Positions 14,108 to 21,014 of a stretch of DNA of 21,014 bases are shown here, in pieces. The DNA comes from a virus. The stretch spans positions 1-21,014 of IMG/VR virus record IMGVR_UViG_3300023087_000134. One strand, given 5' to 3'. The stretch's first letter is position 1. The number at the start of each line of letters is the position of its first letter. Both the position numbers and the translations under genes were made by a program. Below the pieces are notes generated by a model. That model had not been told where the DNA came from. It saw only the letters and a list, made by a program, of their open reading frames with translations, and did no database searches.

Positions 14108-15667
14108 TTAAATACTAGCACCTTCTACTATGTTTCTTTCTAGCCCTTGCGCTGTTGTAACATCGTTACTAACTACATAAGCTCTTTGTGGCTTAGCTTG
14201 TTGCCCTGCTATAGCATCTGCTAACTGATTTGTACTTCCCACTCCCACTACATTAAAATCAGGTGCTTGTGCTTCTACTGTTGGTGGCGTAATATTAGCT
14301 CCGCCTCCTGAATAAGACGCATAAGAAGGAGCTGCTGGATCTTCTGTTTGTGTAATTGCTCTTACATTTGCTAATCCTGATGCTATTACGCCTGCTGCTG
14401 CAATAGTTCCAAATATTCCTCCTTGTGCTAAGGCTTTAGATGCTCCAGCATATGTATCTCTAATTGCATTTGCTATTGCTATTCCTTTGGCAAACTTAGA
14501 ATTTTCCCCTACTAAAGCTACAGCACCTGCTACTCCTTGTTGGATTGCTTCATTTTTAGCCTCTTGAGTCCATTCAAACACCTCAGCTTCTTCTACAGCA
14601 TCTTCTTTAGTCATATCGCTAAGCTCTTTTTGCAAAGACATTCTATTCATTAGCTGCTCAGAGCGAAAGCCCTCTATTTGAGCTTCTATTGCAGCTCTTT
14701 CATTTAGCGCTTCTTGATACTCTATTTGAGCATCTATATTATCTCGATTCTTAGATAGTTCTAATTCTGCTGCTAAAATTCTAGCCTGTGCATTTTCAAG
14801 CATCTTCTTTTCTTGCTCGTCTAAAACTCTTCCTAGTTCTTCATTTGCTGCTATTCTTTCTTGTATAGTATTAGCTTCATCGTCTCTTATTTGTCTTAAT
14901 TGTTCCGCTTGCCTATCGTACTTTTCTATTAATCCTTGATTTATTACTTCATTTAGCCTAGCCTGTTTGTTTAACTCGACCATAGACGTAGCAGTATCAA
15001 TAGTGCTTTTAGCGTATTCTTTTATTCCTTGTACAGCGCCTTTAACAGATTCTTTTATTTTCTCATAACCACCATCTTCTCCTGTAACTACATCAAATAA
15101 TTCCTTAGAAGCATCTTTAGCTGTTTGAAAAGCTCCAGCAAAATCTCCTGCAAAAAACTTTATAGCAGCACTACCAAACATTCCTAAAGCCTCTAATCCT
15201 TGTTTTAATCTAGCCACAATGCCATCATATATAGCAGAGCTAAAATCTTTTATAGATTGTATAGGATCTTCAAATATTGCTTTAAAATAGCCACTAACTG
15301 CTCCAATGTTTCTTTGTAAGAAATTAAAAAAGTCATTAAAGGTTAAACTAAGAACCTCAAAAGTAGTATTAAAAAAGTCAGCTACTTTTTGGTTTTGATT
15401 AAATACTTCTGTGAGCTTAGCAAATGCTGCAATAGCTAATCCAATACCTGCTGCTTTTATAGCATTACCAATGCCTTTGATTCCTTTAGCCGCTGAACTT
15501 GAAGATTTCTCAATATTCTTAATGCTTTTAGAAGTAGCGTTATTTTGATCCTGTACTTGCTTTTCTAGTTTAGCATATTCCTTCTGAAATTCGTCTAAAT
15601 TTTTAGTAGCTTCTTTGTAATCTAATTTAAGCTTAGTTACATATTCCGCTGAGTAGGTTTTTGCCAT
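14108..15667 (-). CDS. Tail tape measure protein
   Basis: This 519-residue protein has an N-terminal helical/coiled-coil region (LDEFQKEYAKLEKQVQDQNN) and a Gly/Ala hydrophobic segment at about residues 67-82 (GNAIKAAGIGLAIAAF). A long charged coiled coil (about 230-365) and a second Gly/Ala hydrophobic segment (GGIFGTIAAAGVIASGLANV) follow. The C-terminus has LADAIAGQQAKPQRAYVVSNDVTTAQGLERNI, which I recognise as the usual end of Bacteroidetes phage tape measures. It would set tail length and may help DNA cross the envelope. At the usual ~1.5 Angstrom per residue, 519 residues implies a tail of roughly 75-80 nm. The start lies within the end of the 53-residue gene. Confidence 0.85.
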   Translation of the reverse strand: MAKTYSAEYVTKLKLDYKEATKNLDEFQKEYAKLEKQVQDQNNATSKSIKNIEKSSSSAAKGIKGIGNAIKAAGIGLAIAAFAKLTEVFNQNQKVADFFNTTFEVLSLTFNDFFNFLQRNIGAVSGYFKAIFEDPIQSIKDFSSAIYDGIVARLKQGLEALGMFGSAAIKFFAGDFAGAFQTAKDASKELFDVVTGEDGGYEKIKESVKGAVQGIKEYAKSTIDTATSMVELNKQARLNEVINQGLIEKYDRQAEQLRQIRDDEANTIQERIAANEELGRVLDEQEKKMLENAQARILAAELELSKNRDNIDAQIEYQEALNERAAIEAQIEGFRSEQLMNRMSLQKELSDMTKEDAVEEAEVFEWTQEAKNEAIQQGVAGAVALVGENSKFAKGIAIANAIRDTYAGASKALAQGGIFGTIAAAGVIASGLANVRAITQTEDPAAPSYASYSGGGANITPPTVEAQAPDFNVVGVGSTNQLADAIAGQQAKPQRAYVVSNDVTTAQGLERNIVEGASI

Positions 15668-15798
15668 TTTATTTCTTTTTTAATTTGTTTAAATGCTCCT
15701 TTAAAAGTATCAGGTAAAGCATATTTACCTTGTGCTATTCTTATATGCTCTGTTTCTCCTTTTGCTGTGCCTAGCACTTCTAATATATTCTCTAACAT
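15637..15798 (-). CDS. 53-aa protein overlapping the tape-measure start
   Basis: A short frame starts at ATG 15798 (7-base overlap with the preceding glycosyltransferase-like gene) and ends at TAA 15637, inside the tape-measure gene (31-base overlap). The product begins MLENILEVLGTAKGETEHIRI, continues AQGKYALPDTFKGAFKQIKKEI, and is basic at the C-terminus. The gene fills an otherwise empty 124-base gap. Immediately before the tape measure is where tail phages encode tail-assembly chaperones, so that role is possible, but the product is short and no family is recognised. Confidence 0.6.
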   Translation of the reverse strand: MLENILEVLGTAKGETEHIRIAQGKYALPDTFKGAFKQIKKEIKWQKPTQRNM

Positions 15799-16601
15799 TT
15801 TTTAGCAGTATGATATTTAAAATAATCCTTTCCTAGATTTACAAATAACTCTTTGTCTCCATCAAATATTCTATAGTGGTTATGCAAAGTATATTGGCTT
15901 ACTTTATTTCCATCTATATATATAACGCTATTTTCTCCTGTTTTATAAAACTTATTATTTGTTTTTACATTTGAGACTCTGTAACTAAGATCGTGATTAA
16001 ACTTTTCTAAAGGAGGATTGTCTAATACTGTTATATTCTTGTCTTGATACAAGTCGTAAAAAAACCACTCTAAGTACTTTAAATTCTCAGCATAGTCCTC
16101 TATACTATTTATTTTATTTAAGTTGCTTACAAGCCTTTTATTAGCTAAAAAAATAGAAGTGTAGTAAGACTTGTTGTCTGCATATTTAAAAAAGACTCCA
16201 TCTGTATCATATTCAAAAAGATTATCAATGTTACCTTTTATATGCCAATCATAATTTAGCACTAGACACTTGTTCGTCTTAACTGCTTCAAATCCTTTTT
16301 TAATCAACTCTATTATAGCATATGCTACAAAAGTTGTAACAGGATTCCAAACTTTATACCCATTTACTGCTATCTCTGTTATGTGATTAAGATTGTACTG
16401 TCTATATTGCTCAGGTCTTAGAATAGGATTATCATAATTATATACATAAGCATCAGCTATATCGTAGGCTTCCTTGTTTATAAAATGATCTGTTACTATA
16501 ACCCTAAAACCTTGCTTCTTTAAAGCTGCAACACAATCAACAAGCATTTTGCTAGTCTTTGCATCTTCACTATGAGCTAAAACTAAACACTCTTTAACCA
16601 T
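15792..16601 (-). CDS. Putative glycosyltransferase-like protein, second of two
   Basis: This 269-residue protein starts MVKECLVLAHSED and shows an alternating strand/helix beginning (VDCVAALKKQGFRVIVTDHF). It then has a central FVAYAIIELIKKGFEAVKTNKCLVLNYDWHIKGNIDNLFEYD element at residues 91-132. A hydrophobic strand ending in an acidic NYD motif, after a helix, is the place where GT-A glycosyltransferases carry their metal-binding DxD motif. Here the motif is only partial, so activity is uncertain. The start overlaps the end of the first glycosyltransferase-like gene by 19 bases. Its partner is probably the upstream enzyme and its substrate a virion protein. Alternatives are an unrelated Rossmann-type enzyme. 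Confidence 0.5.
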   Translation of the reverse strand: MVKECLVLAHSEDAKTSKMLVDCVAALKKQGFRVIVTDHFINKEAYDIADAYVYNYDNPILRPEQYRQYNLNHITEIAVNGYKVWNPVTTFVAYAIIELIKKGFEAVKTNKCLVLNYDWHIKGNIDNLFEYDTDGVFFKYADNKSYYTSIFLANKRLVSNLNKINSIEDYAENLKYLEWFFYDLYQDKNITVLDNPPLEKFNHDLSYRVSNVKTNNKFYKTGENSVIYIDGNKVSQYTLHNHYRIFDGDKELFVNLGKDYFKYHTAKKC

Positions 16602-17407
16602 TTCTTAGCTTGATTGTAAAATATATTGTTGGGGAACTTCTCAGGCTCTAAGTTGTTTATGTTTCTTTTATCCATAAAACTATCACAGCAATAGTGTGCT
16701 ATGTGATGCTCGCTTCTTAGTTTGTTGATGTTAGGGTAGTAGCAGTTTTTACCATCGATCATTTTTATCTTATTATTGTGACAAGCTACATTAAGACCAT
16801 ACATAGCCTGCCACCAGCTATGATTATTTCCCTTTTGCTCAAAGCAAATTCTAATACTTACCTCTATGATTTCGTCTATTATAGCTTTCATTGTACCTAC
16901 TCTGGCTATAACATTAAACCCACCATTCATATACTTAAAGATATTGTGTTTTAGATATTTTCTAATAACGTGAAAGTTTTGGCTTTCTCTTGTAGAAGTT
17001 TTTAAATGCCAGTCCTCATAAAAAGCATCTGCTATAACCTCATCAAAGTTTGGCTCTACTGCTTCATATCTTTTTAAGTGTACTAAGTCTGAGTCTATTA
17101 TTTCTACGACTTCATTATCAGGCAAGTCCTCTATAATTTGTTTAGCTGCTGTAAAAACATTTGTAGGAATTAGCCAGTTTTTATCTAAGCTGTATAAATC
17201 TAAAATAGAATCTACCATCTTATAAGGCAGCTTTAAGTTCCAGTCTACATCTTCCTTAATAGGCTCTTCTATGTAGTTTCTTTTGACTATAGGAATGATA
17301 GCTTTATTTATAGCTTCTTTGCCATAGACTTCATAGTGTTGGAACTCAAAAAAATCTATCTGCTTTCTAAACCATTCATTTGCTACAGCTACAGGAATAG
17401 TGATCAT
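16583..17407 (-). CDS. Putative GT-A type glycosyltransferase, first of two
   Basis: This 274-residue protein starts with an ITIPVAVANEWFRKQIDFFEFQH element. It has DVDWNLKLPYKMVDSILDLY, then a hydrophobic strand ending in VVEIIDSDLVHLKRY (DSD at residues 105-107, the expected DxD-type metal/nucleotide-sugar motif). It continues with MNGGFNVIARVGTMKAIIDEII (160-181), resembling the acceptor-side GG motif of GT-A enzymes, and HSWWQAMYGLNVACHNN. It should transfer a sugar from a nucleotide donor to an unknown acceptor. Its ATG overlaps the oxygenase stop by 4 bases (ATGA). The adjacent oxygenase and Pro-Thr-rich tail protein suggest a protein acceptor, which is inference. Confidence 0.7.
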   Translation of the reverse strand: MITIPVAVANEWFRKQIDFFEFQHYEVYGKEAINKAIIPIVKRNYIEEPIKEDVDWNLKLPYKMVDSILDLYSLDKNWLIPTNVFTAAKQIIEDLPDNEVVEIIDSDLVHLKRYEAVEPNFDEVIADAFYEDWHLKTSTRESQNFHVIRKYLKHNIFKYMNGGFNVIARVGTMKAIIDEIIEVSIRICFEQKGNNHSWWQAMYGLNVACHNNKIKMIDGKNCYYPNINKLRSEHHIAHYCCDSFMDKRNINNLEPEKFPNNIFYNQAKKWLKSV

Positions 17408-17988
17408 TCTTTAAATTTATAATGTACATAGAAGTTATTAAAAAAGTTACCTCCAAAAGGCTCTGTTCTTCCGTGTTCACATATTGCGCTTTCGTACATT
17501 ATCATATCTCCTGCTTCTGCATAGACCTTATGCCACTCTCCATCGTGAGTCTGAAAATCTAAAGCCCAGTCATCTGCATATCTTTTGTTTTTGCATCCAC
17601 ATCTTAAATCCTTTTCTACAATTATAATAGAAGCAATGTGATGAGTAGTGACAACATCTGTATGTAGTTTTAAAGTAGCACCCTTTTTATAAGATCTTAT
17701 ACCATAAATAAAACTAGGATCTAATTCTCTTCCACACCAATCCTCGTGCAACTTATGTAGATCATTGTGTATTCTTTTCCTAACATTAGGCAGTTGACCA
17801 AAATCTAAAAGATTTGTCTCTCCTCCTTTTATGTAATAGTCTTTACCCTGAAATTTCTCCTCTTGTTCTGTTGGCTTTAATAATCTATAAGCATCCATTA
17901 TCAATTCCCAAGTGTCTTGAGGACATTTGACTATCTGAAAACCTTTCTCTGTTAATCTAGGTATTTGGTCTTTATTTGTGTATTCCAT
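17404..17988 (-). CDS. 2-oxoglutarate/Fe(II) dioxygenase, prolyl-hydroxylase-like
   Basis: This 194-residue protein shows the double-stranded beta-helix oxygenase signature. An LKLHTD motif gives His109 and Asp111. Strand IASIIIVEKDL follows, then WALDFQTHDGEWHKVYAEAGDMIMYESAICEHGRTEPFGGNFFNNFYVHY, supplying the distal His172 and Arg174. The YKKGATLKLHTD and AEAGDMIMYES...EHGR spacing is that of the prolyl 4-hydroxylase-like superfamily. It should use O2 and 2-oxoglutarate to hydroxylate a substrate. The gene starts one base after the stop of the tail-tip gene and overlaps the next gene by 4 bases. Whether its target is proline, another residue or a small molecule is not shown by the sequence. 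Confidence 0.82.
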   Translation of the reverse strand: MEYTNKDQIPRLTEKGFQIVKCPQDTWELIMDAYRLLKPTEQEEKFQGKDYYIKGGETNLLDFGQLPNVRKRIHNDLHKLHEDWCGRELDPSFIYGIRSYKKGATLKLHTDVVTTHHIASIIIVEKDLRCGCKNKRYADDWALDFQTHDGEWHKVYAEAGDMIMYESAICEHGRTEPFGGNFFNNFYVHYKFKE

Positions 17989-17989
17989 A

Positions 17990-20983
17990 TTACGGACAGC
18001 TAGGATTAGATATTAAAGATAATGTAGATCCACTCCAATACCAAGTATTTGATCCATCACTATACCATCTTGCACTAGTTAATAATGTACCGCAGGTAGA
18101 GTCAAATCCATATACCTCTGTTGCGTTTGCGAAAGTAGATCCATTATGGTAAACAGTTCTAGTGACTGTCTGAGTACAATAAGCATCCTCTGCTGATACA
18201 GTAGAAACATATAAAGAAGCGCTATTACAAAGTGCCGTAGGAACTGGCGTAGGCGTAGGAGTAGGCACACTACCTTCACACTCCGAACAGCTAGAATATT
18301 GTGCAAATGTATCTATATCTCCATCAACTCCTGTACCTCCTCCATCGTAATACTCAAAACATATATTATTATCTTTTAAGATAACGCTTGTAGATATTGG
18401 ACTTGTATCACTTACCTGTATAATCGCTCCACTAGGCGCATCACACTCTATAAATCTAGCATAGTAAGTTGTAGGCGCTGTTGGAACTGGAGTAGGAGTA
18501 GGGGTAGGGGTAGGCGTTGGAGAACAAGACTGACACCCTAATAAAGAAGCCTGATTCCAATATCTATAATTTGATCCATCTGAATAGTATCCTATAGGAG
18601 CAGCTGTTGTACAATTAGAGTCTGTATAAATACTATTAATAGAACAGAAACTAGATCCATCTGCATAGTATATAGTGCTACCTTCCAGACAAGCATTATT
18701 ACCTCCTACGTTACTATATTTTAACAATATAGCTGTACAAGTTGGAGCTGTAGGCACAGGCGTTGGTGTTGGTGTAGGGGTAGGAGTTGGCGCTGTGGGT
18801 ACAGGTGTTGGCGTAGGCGTGGGCGTAGGAGTTGGTGTGGGTGTTGGTGTAGGAGGTGCTGTAGGCACAGGAGTGGGAGTAGGAGTAGGAGTTGGTACTG
18901 GAGTAGGTGTCGGTGTTGGAGTCGGTGTAGGCGTAGGTACTACTGTAGCAACTGAAATTAAATTTAATAACTCTAAATTACTCTCTCCTGTTTCTAGGTT
19001 ACTCTCAATGCTGTTAATTTTGTAAACTCTATCTAGTATTTGTACTTTGTCTGCTAGAGTGTAATTAAGTAAGAAGTTGATAGGCAAATAAGCTTTGACT
19101 TTTGTTAGTCTTAGCTTAGTATTAAAGATCTCTTCTATATATGTTTTGTAATAGTTCTCAAATAGAGTTCCCTCAAAAGAAGTGTCTAGTGTATATTCAT
19201 TAACCTCTAAGTTAAAGTTTATATTTGAGTCATCTGTTGCTGAGTCAACTATAGTGCTGTTTGAAGGTATGAAATAAGTGCTAATATCTGTATAGCTGCT
19301 TATTGTATCATTTAAGAATCTAATACTATCTCCTGTTATAGATACAGGATAGAATAACAAAGGTTTGCCAAAGTAAGGATCATTGTTGTCATCTACAAAC
19401 CATCCTACCTGTACTGTTTTTAATGTACTTCCAGATCCATCTATAAGTCTTTCATATTTAAGATGCTCAAATGGTGCTTTTACGCTATAAATCTCTCCTC
19501 CTGCATCGTAATTGTCATCTCCCTTGTATTCTACAGTACCCCATTCTACATTGTTTACCTGCTGGTGTTGTATTGCTAGTTTAGTTCCTAAGCCTTCATA
19601 TCCAAAATCTACTTCTTTAAAAGGCAGCGCTATATCTACATTACTATCACCTACAGCTACATAGTCGCTGATATCTCTTATGGTTGTAGAATCTGCATAG
19701 TAATTATCTAAGGTTTTTACAACAACTATCTCATCTTCATAGTAAGCAGTAAGATTAAACATCTTAAATAACCCTGTGAGAAAGTCAAGAACTTTCATCT
19801 TAGGTATTTGCTCTGTGATAATAAAGTTCTGTGTAGTAGTACTGCTAAAAGCTCCTGTGCTATATGTTTTGCTTTCCCCTGTGAAAGTATTGCTAACAAA
19901 CATATCTACTGAAGAGAAGTTTATAGCAGAAGTAGTATATAAGAATACCTGATACCCTGTAGAAGAGTTAGTGAGATACCCTGTTATAAGTCCTGTACCT
20001 CCTCCTATTACGTTTTCTTGTTTATATATTACTCCATCTTTTTTAATAATTATAGAGTAGTCATCTGTAGTAGTAGTGTTGACTGTTAAAGAATAAGCAA
20101 GCTGAGAAGAGGATGTCATTCCAAAAACTTGAAAAGCAGATCCATTACAAAAAACTCCTGTGACAGTTAAAGGATATGTATCAGCAGGAAAGCCATCTAC
20201 TAAAGTTGTAACAGGATCTCCCTCATCAAAAGCACTACCCTTTTTTCTATGAAGCCACATATACAGCTTGTAATATGGATCATTTGTAGAATTAAAGAAA
20301 TCTGTAGAGAATGTTATGCCATAAGTCTGCTCTATTGCCTTTATAATGATATGTACAGGAATAGCATATTTAAGCTCTCCATAAAACACACCCTGCATAG
20401 TAGTGCTATTAGGGTGCAAGTTTCCACTCCCAGCTGATGGTATAGAACTATCATAATAGAGTCGAGTAGTGTGAGATATTAATGGAGCTACTAAAGCATC
20501 TGTATAAGTAACGCTATCTACAGTTTTATCTATACCTCCTGTTAAAGCTGATCTAACTTCAGTTGCATTGTAGTCATTGTTAAAATTATCTAGCCAGTCT
20601 AATGAGCTTAGGGTGTCCTCTCCTAATAAGTCTTTTAAATCTACTGTGTTTCCATAGAAGGTAACTTTGTAAGTATGAGGCTTTCCATCTTTTAACATTA
20701 CCCCATCTAATCTAATCTTACCTTTCCTGAATGCTTTGTTATTTAGTTCTAATTTAGCTGTCTTTTTCTTTCTAGCATCGTAACCATTATCTATATCGTA
20801 GTTGTAATAATGCTTAAATATTTTATTATTAAGCTTAGAAGCAGGAAGGCTAAAAGTCTTAGTAAAGTCCGTAAATACTTTTGCAATGTCTTTAACATTT
20901 TGAATAGTTTGCGTAATAGTTACTGATTCATCTTTAAATAAGTCTACTCTCTCTCCTTCTATGTACAACTGTAGTACCTGCAT
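17990..20983 (-). CDS. Tail-tip/adhesin protein with Pro-Thr linkers and Cys-rich domains
   Basis: This 997-residue protein starts [21 protein letters not shown] and continues [25 protein letters not shown] recognise this N-terminus from Bacteroidetes phage tail-tip (baseplate-position) proteins. Residues 1-680 form the tail-associated core. Residues 683-748 are a linker of alternating Pro-Thr with VP and TAP breaks. Three domains then follow, separated by shorter Pro-Thr linkers: D1 (about 749-821), D2 (about 839-906) and D3 (about 918-997). D1 and D3 are Cys-containing and similar to each other, both with YSDGSN-YWN/WS; D2 has [11 protein letters not shown] and SSCSECEG. The cysteines suggest an extracellular, host-facing part. 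A partial promoter-like block lies before the start. Confidence 0.8.
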   Translation of the reverse strand: MQVLQLYIEGERVDLFKDESVTITQTIQNVKDIAKVFTDFTKTFSLPASKLNNKIFKHYYNYDIDNGYDARKKKTAKLELNNKAFRKGKIRLDGVMLKDGKPHTYKVTFYGNTVDLKDLLGEDTLSSLDWLDNFNNDYNATEVRSALTGGIDKTVDSVTYTDALVAPLISHTTRLYYDSSIPSAGSGNLHPNSTTMQGVFYGELKYAIPVHIIIKAIEQTYGITFSTDFFNSTNDPYYKLYMWLHRKKGSAFDEGDPVTTLVDGFPADTYPLTVTGVFCNGSAFQVFGMTSSSQLAYSLTVNTTTTDDYSIIIKKDGVIYKQENVIGGGTGLITGYLTNSSTGYQVFLYTTSAINFSSVDMFVSNTFTGESKTYSTGAFSSTTTQNFIITEQIPKMKVLDFLTGLFKMFNLTAYYEDEIVVVKTLDNYYADSTTIRDISDYVAVGDSNVDIALPFKEVDFGYEGLGTKLAIQHQQVNNVEWGTVEYKGDDNYDAGGEIYSVKAPFEHLKYERLIDGSGSTLKTVQVGWFVDDNNDPYFGKPLLFYPVSITGDSIRFLNDTISSYTDISTYFIPSNSTIVDSATDDSNINFNLEVNEYTLDTSFEGTLFENYYKTYIEEIFNTKLRLTKVKAYLPINFLLNYTLADKVQILDRVYKINSIESNLETGESNLELLNLISVATVVPTPTPTPTPTPTPVPTPTPTPTPVPTAPPTPTPTPTPTPTPTPTPVPTAPTPTPTPTPTPVPTAPTCTAILLKYSNVGGNNACLEGSTIYYADGSSFCSINSIYTDSNCTTAAPIGYYSDGSNYRYWNQASLLGCQSCSPTPTPTPTPTPVPTAPTTYYARFIECDAPSGAIIQVSDTSPISTSVILKDNNICFEYYDGGGTGVDGDIDTFAQYSSCSECEGSVPTPTPTPVPTALCNSASLYVSTVSAEDAYCTQTVTRTVYHNGSTFANATEVYGFDSTCGTLLTSARWYSDGSNTWYWSGSTLSLISNPSCP
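18233..18265 (-). repeat. Pro-Thr linker 3 of the tail-tip protein
   Basis: This is an 11-residue linker, [11 protein letters not shown], encoded by near-tandem six-base units. It joins domains D2 and D3. It is the shortest of three such linkers and, like the others, ends with a VPTA unit. Confidence 0.9.
18470..18520 (-). repeat. Pro-Thr linker 2 of the tail-tip protein
   Basis: This is a 17-residue linker of five PT units, then PVPTAPT, encoded by near-tandem hexamers. It joins domains D1 and D2. Confidence 0.9.
18740..18937 (-). repeat. Pro-Thr linker 1 of the tail-tip protein (four submodules)
   Basis: This is a 66-residue linker in four submodules of (PT)n. The first ends at VPT, the other three at VPTAP. 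The DNA is a degenerate hexanucleotide array with varied third codon positions, so it has been maintained at protein level. On the opposite strand it reads as an artificial GVGVG frame. The linker joins the tail-tip core to domain D1. Confidence 0.92.
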
Positions 20984-20996
20984 CTATCTTAGATCA

Positions 20997-21006
20997 TTTA
21001 TAACGT
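20997..21006 (-). promoter_or_regulatory. Partial fourth copy of the promoter-like element
   Basis: ACGTTATAAA on the minus strand matches the inner RCGTTATATA block of the three complete elements in 9 of 10 positions, and TGCTTTTA just upstream resembles copy A. It starts 23 bases before the tail-tip ATG instead of 13. The TGCAAA block would fall beyond the window edge, so the copy cannot be completed here. Confidence 0.4.
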
Positions 21007-21014
21007 TAAAAGCA

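Noticed and set aside
15917-15926. GCGTTATATA on the minus strand, inside the second glycosyltransferase-like gene
   Set aside because: It matches the inner block of the promoter-like element, but there is no TGCAAA 20 bases upstream. It encodes part of SVIYIDG, and the nearby ATG opens only a few codons.
17993-18739. Diversity-generating retroelement target in the tail-tip C-terminus
   Set aside because: No reverse transcriptase, template repeat or near-identical variable repeat was found in the window. The domain similarity is distant and fits ordinary duplication.
18233-18937. CRISPR-like or non-coding tandem array
   Set aside because: The repeats are six-base codon pairs with no spacers and lie in frame within a long gene.
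18675-19025. Plus-strand frame encoding a GVGVGVG-type protein
   Set aside because: It is the reverse reading of the Pro-Thr linker repeats of the tail-tip gene. The minus-strand frame has recognisable domains on both sides, and no plus-strand gene neighbours exist.

Overview
The window is a late-gene (structural, modification and lysis) segment of a tailed double-stranded DNA phage. Every supportable gene lies on the minus strand, so transcription runs from the right edge to the left edge. The sequence is A+T-rich. Start codons are preceded by A-rich tracts such as AAATAA instead of a Shine-Dalgarno sequence, which is typical of Bacteroidetes/Flavobacteriia. Several proteins (the tail-tip N-terminus, the DUF6712 protein, the MAHFAKLD protein, the glycine-rich adhesin) look like those of uncultured marine flavobacterial phages. 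I infer a marine Bacteroidetes siphovirus-like phage or prophage. No integrase, terminase, replication gene, tRNA or CRISPR array is visible, and no gene-free stretch reaches 300 bases.

Layout in transcription order. (1) 20983-15637: a 997-residue tail-tip protein whose C-terminal third has three Cys-rich domains joined by Pro-Thr linkers. It is followed without gaps by a 2-oxoglutarate/Fe(II) oxygenase, two glycosyltransferase-like proteins, and a 53-residue protein overlapping the tape measure. (2) 15667-13057: tape measure, XkdF-like prohead protease, and a helical protein. (3) 12992-10598: an unknown beta-rich structural protein, a 49-residue Cys-rich protein, an acidic scaffold-like protein and the major capsid protein. 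(4) 10522-7206: probable tail tube protein, a conserved neck-type protein, a portal with an extra C-terminal domain, and a DUF6712 connector. (5) 7142-1140: a 983-residue fibre, a tail-fibre-assembly-like protein, a seven-bladed Asp-box propeller, a small paralogue of the fibre C-terminus, a glycine-rich adhesin and the MAHFAKLD protein. (6) 1147-1: three small membrane proteins and an M15 peptidase endolysin that runs off the window.

Two patterns stand out. First, a gene encoding Pro-Thr/Val-Pro/Ala-Pro linkers sits directly upstream of, and is probably translated together with, a prolyl-hydroxylase-type oxygenase and two glycosyltransferases. I infer a dedicated hydroxylation/glycosylation pathway for a phage adhesin. 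Second, a 33-base element (TGCAAA at one end, RCGTTATATA near the other) ends exactly at the ATG of three genes: the prohead protease, the scaffold, and the first gene after a terminator. A partial fourth copy lies at the right edge. I infer that these are phage late promoters, possibly making nearly leaderless mRNAs. Two intrinsic terminators bracket the tail-tube gene and probably set the high output of capsid protein.
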